Of a stretch of 64,000 bases of DNA, positions 26,005-35,639 are shown in pieces (within the stretch, counting starts at the first letter, position 1; the number at the start of each line of letters is the position of its first letter). The notes below the pieces were generated by a model. That model had not been told where the DNA came from. It searched no databases and was given only the letters and a program-made list of their open reading frames with translations. The position numbers and the translations under genes are program-made. The DNA is from Desulfobacterales bacterium. GTDB taxonomy: Bacteria; Desulfobacterota; Desulfobacteria; Desulfobacterales; JAEINQ01. The stretch is taken from NCBI GenBank assembly GCA_016342285.1, contig JAEINQ010000018.1, forward strand, positions 28,634-92,633, written 5' to 3'.

Positions 26005-27237
26005 TTATTCTGTAAAAGGGGTGAAGGGCACCACATTGACTGTGTTTTCCCCGGCCTGGGTCCCTTCGGCCAAACCGGCCAGCAGGGATCCCCGGACCAC
26101 GACCCCCATCATCTTCCCGTCCTCATTGACCACCACCACCGGGTAATTGCGTTCGGCCAGCAGGGGAAACAGGTCGATGGCAGGGGTCTCGGGAAGGACC
26201 CGGTAGATGTTGGTATCGATAATGTTTTCCAGGGTCTTTTCGCCCCGTCTTGCCGCCTCTGACGCAGCCTCGGCGGTCACCAGGCCGATCACCTGCTTAT
26301 CCTTGCGGACGAAAATGGTGGAGATGCCGGCCTTTTTCATTTTTCGAAGGGCCGCCTTGGGGCCGTCGGTCGTGAAGTAAGCGAGGGTTTCCGTCTTTTT
26401 CATCACCGATTCGGCGCTGATGACCTTGCTCATGTCCACATCTTCGACAAATTTGGCCACATAGTCGTTGGCCGGGTTGGTCAGGATCTCTTCGGCTGTC
26501 CCCTGCTGGACGATTTCGCCGTCCTTCATCAATATGATGCGGTCTCCAAGCTTAATGGCCTCATCCAGGTCGTGGCTGATGAAAACGATGGTCTTTTTCA
26601 CCTTATCCTGAAGGTCGAGCAGTTCGTCCTGCATGTCGCGGCGGATGAGAGGATCCAGGGCGCTGAAAGCCTCGTCCATGAGCATGATGTCCGCATCCAA
26701 GGCAAGTGCCCGGGCCAGCCCTACCCGCTGCTGCATACCGCCGCTGAGCTGGTCCGGGTAGGAGGCCTCCCACCCCTTCAAGCCCACCTGTTCCAGTGCC
26801 AGCATGCTGGTATCGAGGCGTGTGGTCTTATCCACGCCTTGAATTTCAAGGCCGTATTCCACATTCTTCAGAACCGTCCGGTGGGGAAAGAGGGCGAAAT
26901 TCTGAAAAACCATGCCGAAATGCTTCTGTCGAAATTTTCTCAATTCCTTTTTGCTCAGGCCGGTAACGTCTTCTCCGTTGACCATCACCCGCCCGGCAGT
27001 GGGTTCGATGAGCCGGTTGATGCATCGCACCAGGGTTGACTTGCCGCTGCCCGATAGCCCCATCACCACGAGAATTTCCCCCTCGCGGACCGTAAAGGAA
27101 ACATTGGAGACCCCGACGCTATGGCGGGTCTTGGCCATGATCTCTTCCTTGCCGAGGCCCTCTTTGACCATTTTTAACACCTTGTCGGGATGGGACCCGA
27201 AAATCTTGTACAGGTCCTCGATAACGATCTTATCCAT
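26005..27237 (-). CDS. proV: Glycine betaine/proline ABC transporter ATPase with CBS domains
   Basis: The 410-residue ATPase has Walker A GLSGSGKST near residue 60, signature LSGGMQQRVGLARAL near 165, Walker B LMDEAFSALDP, and two C-terminal CBS repeats (about 285-400), which in OpuA sense ionic strength. It overlaps the end of the MarR gene by eight bases, so both are co-transcribed. It energises import through ProW. Confidence 0.93.
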   Translation of the reverse strand: MDKIVIEDLYKIFGSHPDKVLKMVKEGLGKEEIMAKTRHSVGVSNVSFTVREGEILVVMGLSGSGKSTLVRCINRLIEPTAGRVMVNGEDVTGLSKKELRKFRQKHFGMVFQNFALFPHRTVLKNVEYGLEIQGVDKTTRLDTSMLALEQVGLKGWEASYPDQLSGGMQQRVGLARALALDADIMLMDEAFSALDPLIRRDMQDELLDLQDKVKKTIVFISHDLDEAIKLGDRIILMKDGEIVQQGTAEEILTNPANDYVAKFVEDVDMSKVISAESVMKKTETLAYFTTDGPKAALRKMKKAGISTIFVRKDKQVIGLVTAEAASEAARRGEKTLENIIDTNIYRVLPETPAIDLFPLLAERNYPVVVVNEDGKMMGVVVRGSLLAGLAEGTQAGENTVNVVPFTPFTE

Positions 27238-27856
27238 GCTTTATCCTTTTGTTGGGTCCCACGGCGGATTGCCGGGACCCGGATGGAATCGATGGCAACC
27301 GGCCTTGGGAACCCTTCTCAGTTCTGTCGCCGCCGGTCGTTGTTTCGCCAGGTTCGTCGATGGGGCCTGTTGTCAGAAACGGCGCCGCCTGGAGCCGGCC
27401 TGCGTCCATCATGGCCACCAGCCGCTGGAGAGCGCTCAGGATCATCGCCTGTTCCCAGTCCTGCAACTGGTTGAAGTGTTCCACGAAATGCTCTTGCATG
27501 GGCGGCGGGGCGTCTTTCAACAGCCGGTCTCCAGCCTCGGTGGTTTTGACCAAAACCTGACGGCGGTCCATATCGCTTCGCTGCCGGGCCACCAGGCGGC
27601 GCTTTTCCAGTCTTTCCAGTACACCGGTGACCGTGGCCTGGCTAAGGCTGCACGCCTTGGCGATCTTTCCGATCGGCGCTTCGCCGGCTTTGGCGATTTC
27701 CTGGAGAACAACGAGCTGCGGTCCAGTCAGGCCGTATTGCTTGACCAGAAACCGTGAGTGAAGGTCGATGGACTGAATGATCTTTCGCAGGGAAACCAGA
27801 ACTAATTGGCAGAGGGCTGGCGATACCGGCTCACTGTGATCGGGGGTCTTGTTCAT
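27230..27856 (-). CDS. MarR-family transcriptional regulator
   Basis: The 208-residue protein has the MarR winged helix: LTGPQLVVLQEIAKAGEAPIG, ACSLSQATVTGVLERLEKRR, and the wing RSDMDRRQVLVKTTEAG. A Pro/Gly/Ser-rich tail of about 45 residues follows the domain. It leads the betaine operon and is therefore probably its regulator; a candidate operator lies at 27898-27915. Confidence 0.87.
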   Translation of the reverse strand: MNKTPDHSEPVSPALCQLVLVSLRKIIQSIDLHSRFLVKQYGLTGPQLVVLQEIAKAGEAPIGKIAKACSLSQATVTGVLERLEKRRLVARQRSDMDRRQVLVKTTEAGDRLLKDAPPPMQEHFVEHFNQLQDWEQAMILSALQRLVAMMDAGRLQAAPFLTTGPIDEPGETTTGGDRTEKGSQGRLPSIPSGSRQSAVGPNKRIKHG

Positions 27857-27897
27857 AATATCGATTACGACACAAAATATATATTGCGGATAAATAT

Positions 27898-27915
27898 TTC
27901 CGATCCAAATCGGAA
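27898..27915. promoter_or_regulatory. Palindrome upstream of the MarR-proVXW operon
   Basis: TTCCGAT-CCAA-ATCGGAA is a perfect 7+7 palindrome, 42 bases upstream of the marR start, in an AT-rich promoter region. It suits a MarR dimer. Confidence 0.5.
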
Positions 27916-28305
27916 TTTAACGCATTAATTCTTACGACACGAATAAGTATTTTTGGCAATGCGATTCAATAACTAAGTTATCATACTGTTTTATTAAGAA
28001 TAATGACGCATCCTGATGACTTGGGAAGGTTTTATATTAGTTTGATTACTAAATAATGTCAAGTGAGAATACCCGGGTGTACTCTCAAAATTATATTTAC
28101 AATACAAGCGAAAATTTCAGGCGAAAGGAAGATAAGAAGAAAGTCAGAATGGTAGAATTCGTATCTACCCGAAGAATGGCACCGTCGCCGGGGCTCGGTC
28201 ACCGTTAAGGCCCCAAACCCATCGTTTCAAGTGAGCCTCCACCCGCAGGGCGGGTGGCCTCAGCCAGGCCCTCCAGAGGAGGGCTTAATATCCAATATCC
28301 AATGT
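27916..28305. other. Intergenic region without a gene
   Basis: AT-rich to about 28130, then GC-rich with two small hairpins, CCACCCGCAGGGCGGGTGG (28238-28256) and CCCTCCAGAGGAGGG (about 28269). The latter could terminate the small gene at 28306-28533. Nothing else was found. Confidence 0.4.
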
Positions 28306-28533
28306 TCAATTCTCACGGTTTTTTATTTTTTCCAACTCCCTGGCTTTATAGACGTCGATCTGGTGTTTGATTTCCGTGATGGTCGTTTGCTTGAAAGAAT
28401 CGAGGGCGGATCGCGATTTGTCGTCGATCAGGGCGATTGCGGCACCCACCACCAGGGCGATCAGGCACATGATGGCAAAGAGTTTCAAATCATCTTTGGT
28501 AATCTTGAATCGACTGTGACTGCGACTGGACAT
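28306..28533 (-). CDS. Small single-pass membrane protein
   Basis: This 75-residue protein has a charged start, one membrane helix (about 18-38: LFAIMCLIALVVGAAIALI) and a charged coiled-coil tail. AAGGAG lies seven bases before the ATG. No family is recognised. It is isolated between intergenic regions. Confidence 0.6.
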   Translation of the reverse strand: MSSRSHSRFKITKDDLKLFAIMCLIALVVGAAIALIDDKSRSALDSFKQTTITEIKHQIDVYKARELEKIKNREN

Positions 28534-28818
28534 GGGCGCTCCTTATAATCATTGCAGTTCAGGCATCAAAGCGTCACTCCATTGGATCCACAGGCAGGTG
28601 ACCTCTGCCGGTGAGATCTCGCATCCTTCACCGATCTCAAATGCGTTTTTTTTCAATCTGCCACATGATCATCGTGTTGGCAACCGTCTGACAGCCACCA
28701 TGTCCACTAATTTTCACTTGAATTCTAATCGGTTTGACCTTAGATTGGTTTCTATTCATAAATAGATAGGCATTCCCTTAACCCCATTCGACACCCTCAT
28801 GGCAAGGGACTTCTAACC

Positions 28819-29088
28819 ATGGAATTTCTGACGGAAACCGAACTCAGCGTCCCCTTGATCCAGATTGTTCTTCTCCTAGGCCTGAGCACCATGGCCATGC
28901 TCTTTGGCAGAACCAAACTTGCCTTGCTGGTCAATTACCTTTTCACCCTTTACTGGGGTTATTTTCTCAACCGCGATCTCATGCTGGAGACATTTCAAAA
29001 CGCTGAGCATTATGCGCTGGCCTATTTCGGCGTCGGCATCGTCATCGCCCTTTTGGCCATGGTCGCATTCATTCGCGCCGAGAACTGA
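28819..29088 (+). CDS. Small membrane protein of unknown function
   Basis: An 89-residue protein with three hydrophobic segments (about 11-32, 34-50, 67-84) and an AAGGGA site upstream. It is preceded by a non-coding stretch (28534-28818) with no clear feature. Possible partner of the next gene, which follows 147 bases later. Function unknown. Confidence 0.6.
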   Translation: MEFLTETELSVPLIQIVLLLGLSTMAMLFGRTKLALLVNYLFTLYWGYFLNRDLMLETFQNAEHYALAYFGVGIVIALLAMVAFIRAEN

Positions 29089-29235
29089 ACGCACCGGAGC
29101 GTGAAACCGGTGTTGAGGTGAAACAAACACCGGAAAAAAACCGGGCCGGTTGCGACAGACACAGGTTCTTCGGCAATTGGGGACCAATCCAGCCACCAGC
29201 GAAAAACCGGTTCACACATGGGAGGGAGAGAGACC

Positions 29236-29679
29236 ATGAAAGACTCGGACAAGACGGTTATCATGAATACGGTTAAGCTCAACATCGTTCAGGGAACCAT
29301 TTGCGGCATTTCCCAAAACGCTTTTTCCGAGATGGAACCCGCCCTCAAGTCATTATTTCAAAACGTCTGGTGGGATCAGGACCGGTTGCATATCAACAAC
29401 TTCGGCCATGACCAGTATTTCGGCACCTTCGACGAACTTGAAGCGGTCTTTGGAAAACTCGCCAATGCCATGGTGGGTAGCAAATACGGCAAGCTCGGTT
29501 TTATCGGCCTGATTGGAAAGCGGGAAATTCTTGCCGTTATATTTTTCGGCCAGGGCAAATGGGAACTCAAGGAGTTCACCCGCCCTGAGGCGCCCGAGTG
29601 GTACAAAAGCGAAGACTGGTACCAGATGGAAAAGTTCAAGGAAGACATGGAGTGGGACGAACTTTTTAAAAGGGATTGA
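29236..29679 (+). CDS. Cytosolic protein of unknown function
   Basis: The start is set at the inner ATG (29236, 147 residues) after GGGAGGGAGAG. The protein is rich in Trp and Phe, with FGKLANAMVGSKYGKLGF, an acidic C-terminus (EDMEWDELF), and neither signal peptide nor membrane segment. I do not recognise it. Confidence 0.6.
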   Translation: MKDSDKTVIMNTVKLNIVQGTICGISQNAFSEMEPALKSLFQNVWWDQDRLHINNFGHDQYFGTFDELEAVFGKLANAMVGSKYGKLGFIGLIGKREILAVIFFGQGKWELKEFTRPEAPEWYKSEDWYQMEKFKEDMEWDELFKRD

Positions 29680-29733
29680 TTCTTTATAGCATTTCTTTCA
29701 AAACTTGAAACGCTCAGTGTAGGAAAAAAAGAA

Positions 29734-29755
29734 GGCCGGGAATCATCTCCCGGCC
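29734..29755. terminator. Terminator hairpin after the gene at 29236
   Basis: GGCCGGGA / TCCCGGCC with a 6-base loop, followed by CCTCTTTT. A second imperfect hairpin with GTTGAAAAACG / CGTTTTCCAAC follows at about 29790-29827. Confidence 0.7.
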
Positions 29756-29853
29756 ATCCTCTTTTCTGGTATCAATGCGTTTGCCAGGCTGTTGAAAAAC
29801 GGTTGCGCTCATGACGTTTTCCAACACCCTGTTACCGCAGGACCTCTCCCCGG

Positions 29854-30063
29854 TCAGGCCTCATACTTGAACGACACTGCCACCCGTGCCCGATAGGAGA
29901 CAACCTTTCCGTTTTCCACGGTCATGTCGAGTTTGGTGATCTCCGCAACCCTCAAATCGCGAAGGCTTTGGCTGGCCTTGGCCACGGCATTGGCTGCCGC
30001 CTTCTCCCATGTTTCAGTGCTCGTTCCCACCAGTTCGATGATTTTGTACACGCTCTCCGCCAT
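29854..30063 (-). CDS. Dodecin-family flavin-binding protein
   Basis: The start is at 30063 because AAGGAGG lies five bases before it (69 residues). MAESVYKIIELVGTSTETWEKA, the central RVAEITKLDM and the final RVAVSFKYE are classic dodecin. Dodecins form dodecamers that store flavins or coenzyme A. The segment is complete. Confidence 0.92.
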   Translation of the reverse strand: MAESVYKIIELVGTSTETWEKAAANAVAKASQSLRDLRVAEITKLDMTVENGKVVSYRARVAVSFKYEA

Positions 30064-30089
30064 AATTGCCTCCTTCCGCTTCTGGTTGG

Positions 30090-30150
30090 TTTCCATCCAT
30101 AAATGGCCTTTTTGCCCAATGTCGGCGTCAATCGGCGCCCATCCATGTAA
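30090..30150. repeat. Short repeat R6 (TTTCCATCCATAAATGG...)
   Basis: TTTCCATCCATAAATGGCCT and TTTTTGCCCAAT with GCGTCAATCGGCGCC occur here and at 49886-49944. In both places the element lies at the edge of a gene. It can fold through CCATCCATAAATGG. Confidence 0.7.
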
Positions 30151-30484
30151 TAAGCATTTCGTGGACGGACGCTCTTTCTACCGTGCATTAAGGCCGAACC
30201 GCCCGGCAGAACATTGGAAACAAGACTTCTGACCGAAAGGGCCAGGTCTTCAAGACGTGATGATTCGAGATGCGGTGTCGAAGGAGAGCAGCAGAGCAAC
30301 AGAGCAACAGCGTCAGCGCAGCGAATAAATTGAAATGAGGCCAGCGGTTGAAAAATTCGGGGTTGAATGTCATGGAAAATCGGCGCTCCGACCCCGTAAT
30401 GTAATCGATATTAGACTATTTCAGCCTGAGTGTCAAAGGTCTTGGGCTGCCGGTCGACCGGGAACTCGGGAAAGTTGGATTTAG

Positions 30485-30786
30485 TACACATATTCATGAG
30501 TACGATACCGTATTTTATTTGAATCACCACAGAGGCACCGAGTTCACAGAGGATTTCTTTTTATTGATTGCCGGGAGACGGCGGCAATCCATAAGTGCTC
30601 AGCCACTTCGTGGCGCAGACCTGCCCCCCCTTAGTGACGATGTTTTATCCAATCGCCGTCTCCCGATTGGATAAAAATGAATGACCTCCTCGGCGTTCTC
30701 CGCGTCTCGAATGAGCGAAGCGAACGGGTGGTGAAGAATTGATTGTACGCATGGTAATACGTTTCAGTATTTGTGAATCGAAGCAC
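30485..30786. repeat. Extended R2 repeat (about 300 bp), copy 3
   Basis: A copy of the R2 palindrome (30522-30734) with wider conserved flanks: GTACACATATTCATGAGTAC on the left and CAGTATTTGTGAATCGAAGC on the right. A near-twin is at 46237-46542. The right end touches the stop codon of the cNMP/PilZ gene. Confidence 0.85.
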
Positions 30787-31467
30787 TTAGCCGTTGAGGG
30801 TATCGACCAGCCGCCGGTGATCCTCTTTGGAGAGCTGAATGAACTTAACCCCCATGCCGTCGGGCATTTTGACCGGATCTGCACTGCCGGTGCGGTTCCA
30901 TACGACCTCACAGCCAATTTTCATGGGTGGTTCCATGCCGGCCCACTGCAGGTTGAGAAAAAAGCGCTCCCCCTTGGGCAGGCCCTTGGAGGTATTGATG
31001 AAAATGCCGCCGCCATTGAGATCCGCCGAGCAGGCTTTGATCAGCCCCTCGCGGGTTTTGAAGGAGAGGTTCAGCACCTTGTGGACCCGAACGTCCTTTC
31101 GTCGGCTTTTTCGTTCGACGGCCAGCGCGCTGGCCCTCTTGAGCCGAACAACCAGGCTCTTGATGATGGTCTGAAACCCCTCGGACAGCTTGTTGAACTC
31201 CCGGTCCATCTGGTTGCGGTCGAAAATGCCCACATGGGTTTCCCCCACGGCGCGGGCTCGGGCCGTTCTCGGCATGCCTGATATGAAAGCCATCTCTCCA
31301 AAGATGTCTCCCGGTTTGACCGTGTCGACCGGCACCTGTTCACCCCGAACATTTTTAGAAAGTTCAACGGCCCCGGAGTCCACGATGTAGATCCAGTCGC
31401 CGTGGCTCCCTTCTTCAAAAATAATTTGGCCGTCCAGATAGGTCTCTTCGGATGATAATTCAAACAT
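30787..31467 (-). CDS. Cyclic nucleotide-binding domain plus PilZ domain protein
   Basis: The 226-residue protein has an N-terminal cNMP-binding domain (about 10-115: FEEGSHGDWIYIVDSGAVEL, PGDIFGEMAFISGMPRTARA) and a PilZ domain (about 118-225). The PilZ motif is RKDVRV followed by DLNGGGIFI, suited to c-di-GMP binding. There is no DNA-binding domain. It may integrate two nucleotide signals; the target is not evident. The R2 repeat begins directly after its stop codon. Confidence 0.88.
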   Translation of the reverse strand: MFELSSEETYLDGQIIFEEGSHGDWIYIVDSGAVELSKNVRGEQVPVDTVKPGDIFGEMAFISGMPRTARARAVGETHVGIFDRNQMDREFNKLSEGFQTIIKSLVVRLKRASALAVERKSRRKDVRVHKVLNLSFKTREGLIKACSADLNGGGIFINTSKGLPKGERFFLNLQWAGMEPPMKIGCEVVWNRTGSADPVKMPDGMGVKFIQLSKEDHRRLVDTLNG

Positions 31468-31599
31468 GGTGTCTCCATTGGCGCCCGCCGAATTAACCGG
31501 GCATAAAAGGGGATCATAACGGGATCCATTGACAAACGGCTTACGCCGGACTCAACCAATTTAAAGTATTCATAAAATAATTGTCAAGGCGAATAGTAA

Positions 31600-31670
31600 A
31601 GCTGAGTTGAGCGATTGTTGAGGTTGCCGCAGAACCAAGGAAGATGTTTTTCCGCTATAGTCCTTATGCG
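31600..31670. repeat. Short repeat R5
   Basis: TTGAGCGATTGTTGAGGTTGCC and GAGGAAGAT...TTTCCGC-like sequence recur at 42797-42850. The unit lies downstream of unrelated genes in both places. Confidence 0.5.
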
Positions 31671-31805
31671 GGAAGGCATCTGACGCCGTAGCCGTGGTAA
31701 GATCGACAATCCCGACCTGTCGGGTCGAAGCTGAAAGCGAAGCTTGAAGGGTTTTCAATTTCGGAAGGTAAAGTAAGATATTTATCCTTTATATTAATCG
31801 GTTAT

Positions 31806-32055
31806 ACTCTTTTCCGAAATTGGAAACGCTCAATTTGGGGAAAAGCATCCTGACCCAGAGGTGCTTTGCCCCTGAAATGGGCTGGGTTACCGACCCCATA
31901 TCAGTGTGAGGTGACTAAAGTGAGTCCCGCCAAGGCGGGACTCACTCCAAACTTTAGTTCACTTTAGTCACTGGCAACATAGGTGTCTCAGCATCGCCAA
32001 TGGACGCTGACCACGCCCACAGGTCGTGAATTCCTGCTGCGTATTGAAGACGATA
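31806..32055. repeat. Repeat family R4, copy 1
   Basis: The parts CCCTGAAATGGGCTGGGTT, ACCCCATATCAGTGTG, ACTTTAGTTCACTTTAGTCAC and GCATCGCCAATGGACGCTGACC recur with changes at 36540-36700, 43616-43684, 47793-47886 and 48195-48340. The AGTGACTAAAGTGAG / CACTTTAGTCACT arms make a local hairpin. No gene is seen from 31468 to 32119. Confidence 0.65.
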
Positions 32056-32119
32056 CCGGCATGGGCTATAACACAGCAATCGTGACATCCCGTTACCACC
32101 GATCCTGTTGGAGGAAAAG

Positions 32120-33217
32120 ATGACACCAGGGCATGAGGACGAAACAGCCGCATTTACCACAAAAATGATCGACATTCTCAACAAGGGAGCCTTGAACCTG
32201 GCCGTGGGAATCGGGTACCACAGCGGCCTGTTTGAAGCCATGGACACCCTCCGTGAACCGGCCACCGCCACGGCCATCGCCGAGCACGCCGGCCTGTCCG
32301 CCCGCTACGTCCGCGAATGGCTGGGCATCGTCGGGGCCGGGGGGATTGTCGAAGTCAGCCGGGGCCCAGGGGGCAAGATCCGCTACCGTCTTCCACCGGC
32401 CCATGGGGCGGTGCTTACCCGTCGCGCCGGAAGTGCCAACCTGGGGGTATACACCCAGGAGATTCCCATACTCACCGAATGCGCCCTGGCTCCGGTTCTC
32501 GATGGCTTTAAAACCGGCCAGGGCGTCCCCTACACCCGTTATCCCGGATTCCAGGCATTCATGGGCGAACTGGCCGATGCCAAGCACCAGCGGCTTCTGG
32601 TCGACGATTTTCTGCCAGCCGTCGATGGCGGTCGGCTCCTGGTCCGACTGCACGAAGGCATTGGCGTCTGTGACCTGGGGTGCGGTCAGGGACTGGCGGC
32701 CGTCCTCATGGCCAGGGCCTTTCCCCAAAGCCGATTCATCGGCATCGACATCAGCAAGGAGGCCATATCCCGGGCCCGCCAGACAGCAACCGAACAGGGG
32801 CTGACCAACGTCTCGTTCCGGGTGGCCGATGCCGCATCTCCGGACCAGACATCGGAGCTTTCCGGTCGCATGGACTATGTCACGGCCTTTGATGCCATTC
32901 ACGATCAGCAAGACCCCCAAGGCGCCCTGGCCGCCGTGTGCCGCATGCTGGCCGAAGGCGGCCTCTTTTCCATGGTGGACATCGCGGCCCACAGCGACCC
33001 CATAAAGAACCTGGATCACCCCATGGCCGCATTTTTATACACCGTGAGTCTGATGCACTGTATGCCGGTGGGCCTGACCAACGGTGGGGCCGGGCTGGGA
33101 ATGATGTGGGGGAAGGAGCGGGCCGAAGCCATGCTGCGCCAGGCCGGTTTTTCGCAGGTCGATGTCCTTGACATCCCGAACGATTCCTTCAACTTTCACT
33201 TTCAGTGCCGGAAGTAG
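32120..33217 (+). CDS. SAM-dependent methyltransferase with N-terminal winged helix
   Basis: The start is ATG 32120, five bases after GGAGG (365 residues); the longer TTG version would overlap the ribosome site. N-terminal residues (about 10-90) form a winged helix (TATAIAEHAGLSARYVREWLG). The methyltransferase domain has VCDLGCGQG near 180, FIGIDIS and AFDAIHDQ. This layout is like S-adenosylmethionine enzymes of the Rv2258c-type family. Substrate unknown; it stands alone. Confidence 0.88.
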   Translation: MTPGHEDETAAFTTKMIDILNKGALNLAVGIGYHSGLFEAMDTLREPATATAIAEHAGLSARYVREWLGIVGAGGIVEVSRGPGGKIRYRLPPAHGAVLTRRAGSANLGVYTQEIPILTECALAPVLDGFKTGQGVPYTRYPGFQAFMGELADAKHQRLLVDDFLPAVDGGRLLVRLHEGIGVCDLGCGQGLAAVLMARAFPQSRFIGIDISKEAISRARQTATEQGLTNVSFRVADAASPDQTSELSGRMDYVTAFDAIHDQQDPQGALAAVCRMLAEGGLFSMVDIAAHSDPIKNLDHPMAAFLYTVSLMHCMPVGLTNGGAGLGMMWGKERAEAMLRQAGFSQVDVLDIPNDSFNFHFQCRK

Positions 33218-33239
33218 AGCGGATTGGCGGATGGATCGG

Positions 33240-33376
33240 AGGAAAGGATTCCAGGGGTCAAGGGTCCGGGAGGAACCGGATCGGGCCATGGGCACTGCTG
33301 TAAAATCGGCGCATCAATCCCTTGAATCCTCGACCCCTTGAACCCTTGAACCCTCGAACCCTCGAACCCTCGGCCC
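33240..33376. repeat. Tandem CCCTYGAAC repeat between convergent genes
   Basis: From about 33318 the unit CCCTTGAAC/CCCTCGAAC is repeated about six times. A complementary phrase, GGGGTCAAGGGTCC, occurs at 33255. The pair can form a hairpin between the methyltransferase and htpX stops. Confidence 0.6.
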
Positions 33377-33384
33377 CTTAAGAT

Positions 33385-34320
33385 TCACCGGAGACGGTCC
33401 CAGAAGGCCTGTCCGTCACTGCGCGCCCGATCACCACCCGTGGGGGTCCCGGGTCCCGGCGATGGGGTGGGCCGGACGCCCCGTAGACGGGCAATGCGCT
33501 CTTCTAAAGGCGGATGGGTGGAAAAAAGACCCATAAGACTTTTGCCGCTCAAGGGATTGACGATGAACATATGGGCCGTGGCCGGCTCGGCATCCATGGG
33601 AAGGCGGCCGGAAGCGGCGCCGAGTTTCTCCAGGGCCCGGGCCAGGCCCTGGGGGTTTCCGGCAATTTGGGCGCCGGTGGCGTCCGCCAGGTATTCCCGG
33701 GATCTGGAGATGGCCATCTGGATGAGCATGGCGGCCATGGGGGCCATGATGCTCATGGCGATCAGGCCGACCATCCCCATGGCACCGCCGCCGTCGTCGT
33801 CGTCACCGCGCATGCCACCGAAAATAGCCGACCATCGGGCCATGTTGGCCAGCATCATGATGGCTCCGGCCATGGTGGCGGCAATGGAACCGATCAGGAT
33901 ATCCCGGTTTTTCACATGCCCCAGTTCATGGGCCAGCACGCCGGCAATTTCGTCGCGGTCCATGAGCCGGATCAGTCCTTGGGTCACGGCCACCACGGCA
34001 TGGTCCGGGTCACGACCCGTGGCAAAGGCGTTGGGGGCCTCCTGGGGAATCAGACAAACCTTGGGCATGGGAAGCTGTGCCCGTCTGGCCAGTTCCTGAA
34101 CCAGGCCATAGAGCTCCGGAGCCTCGCCCGGACCCACTTCCTGAGCCCGGTACATGCGCAGCACGACCTTGTCGGAGTACCAGTAGCTGAAAAAGTTCAT
34201 GCCGGCCGCCAGGATCAGGGCAATGATCATCCCCTGCCGACCTCCGATCAACTGTCCGATCCAGAGAAAAAAGGCGGTCATCACCGCCAGCAGGATCGTG
34301 GTTCGAATACGGTTACCCAT
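33385..34320 (-). CDS. htpX: Membrane zinc metalloprotease HtpX
   Basis: The start at 34320 (311 residues) gives [19 protein letters not shown], the usual HtpX opening; an upstream extension lacks family similarity. Two N-terminal membrane helices, zinc motif [10 protein letters not shown], a second helix pair and EYLADATGA (third ligand Glu) are present. HtpX degrades misfolded inner-membrane proteins. A Pro/Gly-rich tail follows the domain. Its own promoter lies upstream, divergent from the sulfite reductase gene. Confidence 0.93.
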   Translation of the reverse strand: MGNRIRTTILLAVMTAFFLWIGQLIGGRQGMIIALILAAGMNFFSYWYSDKVVLRMYRAQEVGPGEAPELYGLVQELARRAQLPMPKVCLIPQEAPNAFATGRDPDHAVVAVTQGLIRLMDRDEIAGVLAHELGHVKNRDILIGSIAATMAGAIMMLANMARWSAIFGGMRGDDDDGGGAMGMVGLIAMSIMAPMAAMLIQMAISRSREYLADATGAQIAGNPQGLARALEKLGAASGRLPMDAEPATAHMFIVNPLSGKSLMGLFSTHPPLEERIARLRGVRPTPSPGPGTPTGGDRARSDGQAFWDRLR

Positions 34321-34502
34321 GGGTTTTACTCTCCTAAAAAGGGTGGATCCGGGCCGGAGCCATTTGGTAAAAAAGATAACCCCGATCCGCCAAAAGGCAA
34401 GGTGTTGCCATGGGGTAAACATGCCTCGGCCCTGGCCTTAAAGGTTGATAAGAAAACCGGTTTTAGATATAGCGAAGCATACAAACGACAAGGAGACGAA
34501 AG

Positions 34503-35168
34503 ATGATCAAGGATGGAGAAAAAGGGGTGATCCTGCAGCGGGACAAATCCACCTACGCCGTGGCGCCCCATATCCCCTGTGGGGTGGTATCGCCCGAGAT
34601 GCTTCGAAAACTGGCCGATGCCGCCGAAAAGTACCAGGTTTCGGCCGTCAAGATCACCAGCGCGGCCCGTATCGCACTGGTCGGCATCCGTGAAGCGGAT
34701 GTGGAACGGGTCTGGGAGGATCTGGGCATGCCTCTGGGGCACGCCGTGGGCCTGTGCGTGCGTAGCGTCAAGGCCTGCCCCGGCACGGCCTTCTGCCGCC
34801 TGGGCCAACAGGACAGCCTGGCCATGGGAATGAAACTGGACGCGCAGTACCACGGCATGGATTTGCCCAGTAAAACCAAGATCGGCGTGAGCGGCTGTAA
34901 CAACCAGTGTGCCGAGAATTGCATCAAAGACATCGGGCTTCACGGCAAAAAAGAGGGCTGGACATTGACCGTGGGCGGCAAGGGGACGGGCAAGCCAAGA
35001 CTGGCCGACACCCTGGCCGAGAATCTCGACGACACCCAGGCCCTGGCACTGGTCGAAAAGGTTGTGACCTTTTACAAGGAAAACGCCAAGAAGTTCGAGC
35101 GGATCGGAAAAATGATCGATCGTATCGGCCTGGAAGCTTTCAAAGAAGCGGTGTTGCCCCAGCGTTAG
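34503..35168 (+). CDS. Small assimilatory-type siroheme sulfite reductase
   Basis: The 221-residue protein contains one ferredoxin-like half domain followed by the siroheme/4Fe-4S motif C-x5-C and C-x3-C (Cys 92, 98, 132, 136, in CPGTAFC and CNNQC). This short form matches the low-spin sulfite reductases of Desulfovibrio, which reduce sulfite to sulfide in the cytoplasm; the large dissimilatory DsrAB are different. GGAG lies just before the ATG. The C-terminus (about 180-221) is a helical extension. Its physiological role in these organisms is unsettled. Confidence 0.85.
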   Translation: MIKDGEKGVILQRDKSTYAVAPHIPCGVVSPEMLRKLADAAEKYQVSAVKITSAARIALVGIREADVERVWEDLGMPLGHAVGLCVRSVKACPGTAFCRLGQQDSLAMGMKLDAQYHGMDLPSKTKIGVSGCNNQCAENCIKDIGLHGKKEGWTLTVGGKGTGKPRLADTLAENLDDTQALALVEKVVTFYKENAKKFERIGKMIDRIGLEAFKEAVLPQR

Positions 35169-35224
35169 CCCCCGTGGGTGGGCGGGCCAACCGAAAAAAG
35201 ACCCGGCCGACCTGAAAGTGGAAC

Positions 35225-35246
35225 GGGGCCGCCACGCGGCGGCCCC
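35225..35246. terminator. Bidirectional hairpin terminator
   Basis: GGGGCCGCC-ACGC-GGCGGCCCC lies between the convergent sulfite reductase and DUF5320 genes. Confidence 0.75.
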
Positions 35247-35254
35247 GGGACTGC

Positions 35255-35584
35255 TTATTCGTTCTCTTTTGGGACCGCCGCCGCTTGGATCCGTGCCATT
35301 CGCTCATTGATCGAATCAAGGGACCGCTTCAGCATGTCCGCCTCAGCTTTCAGCATGCCGAGATCATCGGCGTATTCAAGCCGTGCCGGAACCGCAAACC
35401 GTCCGGCTCCAAATCCCCGACGGAATCCGCCGCGTCCGTATCCAGGGCCGTAACCCCGACCGAAACCCCGGCCGTATCCCACACCGGTCCGGGTGCTCAT
35501 GGGCGCCCCGGCACCGCAATCCCCCCGGCCCCAACCACTGGCCGGGCCGCTTCCCATGGGTCCTGTTCTGTCAAATCCTGGCAT
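35255..35584 (-). CDS. DUF5320-type Gly-rich small protein
   Basis: The start is 35584 after AAGGAGG (109 residues). MPGFDRTGPMGSGPASGWGR is the typical opening of DUF5320 proteins. A Gly/Arg/Tyr-rich middle (GRGYGPGYGRGGFRRGF) follows, then a coiled coil (about 75-105). It is last in an operon with another Gly-rich protein and a DUF134 regulator. Such genes accompany NifX/NifB-type and Mrp iron-sulfur proteins in anaerobes; no function is established. Confidence 0.8.
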   Translation of the reverse strand: MPGFDRTGPMGSGPASGWGRGDCGAGAPMSTRTGVGYGRGFGRGYGPGYGRGGFRRGFGAGRFAVPARLEYADDLGMLKAEADMLKRSLDSINERMARIQAAAVPKENE

Positions 35585-35639
35585 AATTTTTCCTCCTTTT
35601 TGAAACAAAAGATTGAATTCGGCATATGGGAATCCTGTA

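Noticed and set aside
33318..33376. Possible CRISPR-like array of short repeats
   Set aside because: Units are 9-10 bases without spacers; no cas genes. It is a simple tandem repeat. No CRISPR array was found in the window.
33514..34506. 330-codon ORF opposite htpX
   Set aside because: His/Gly-rich shadow of the HtpX coding sequence.
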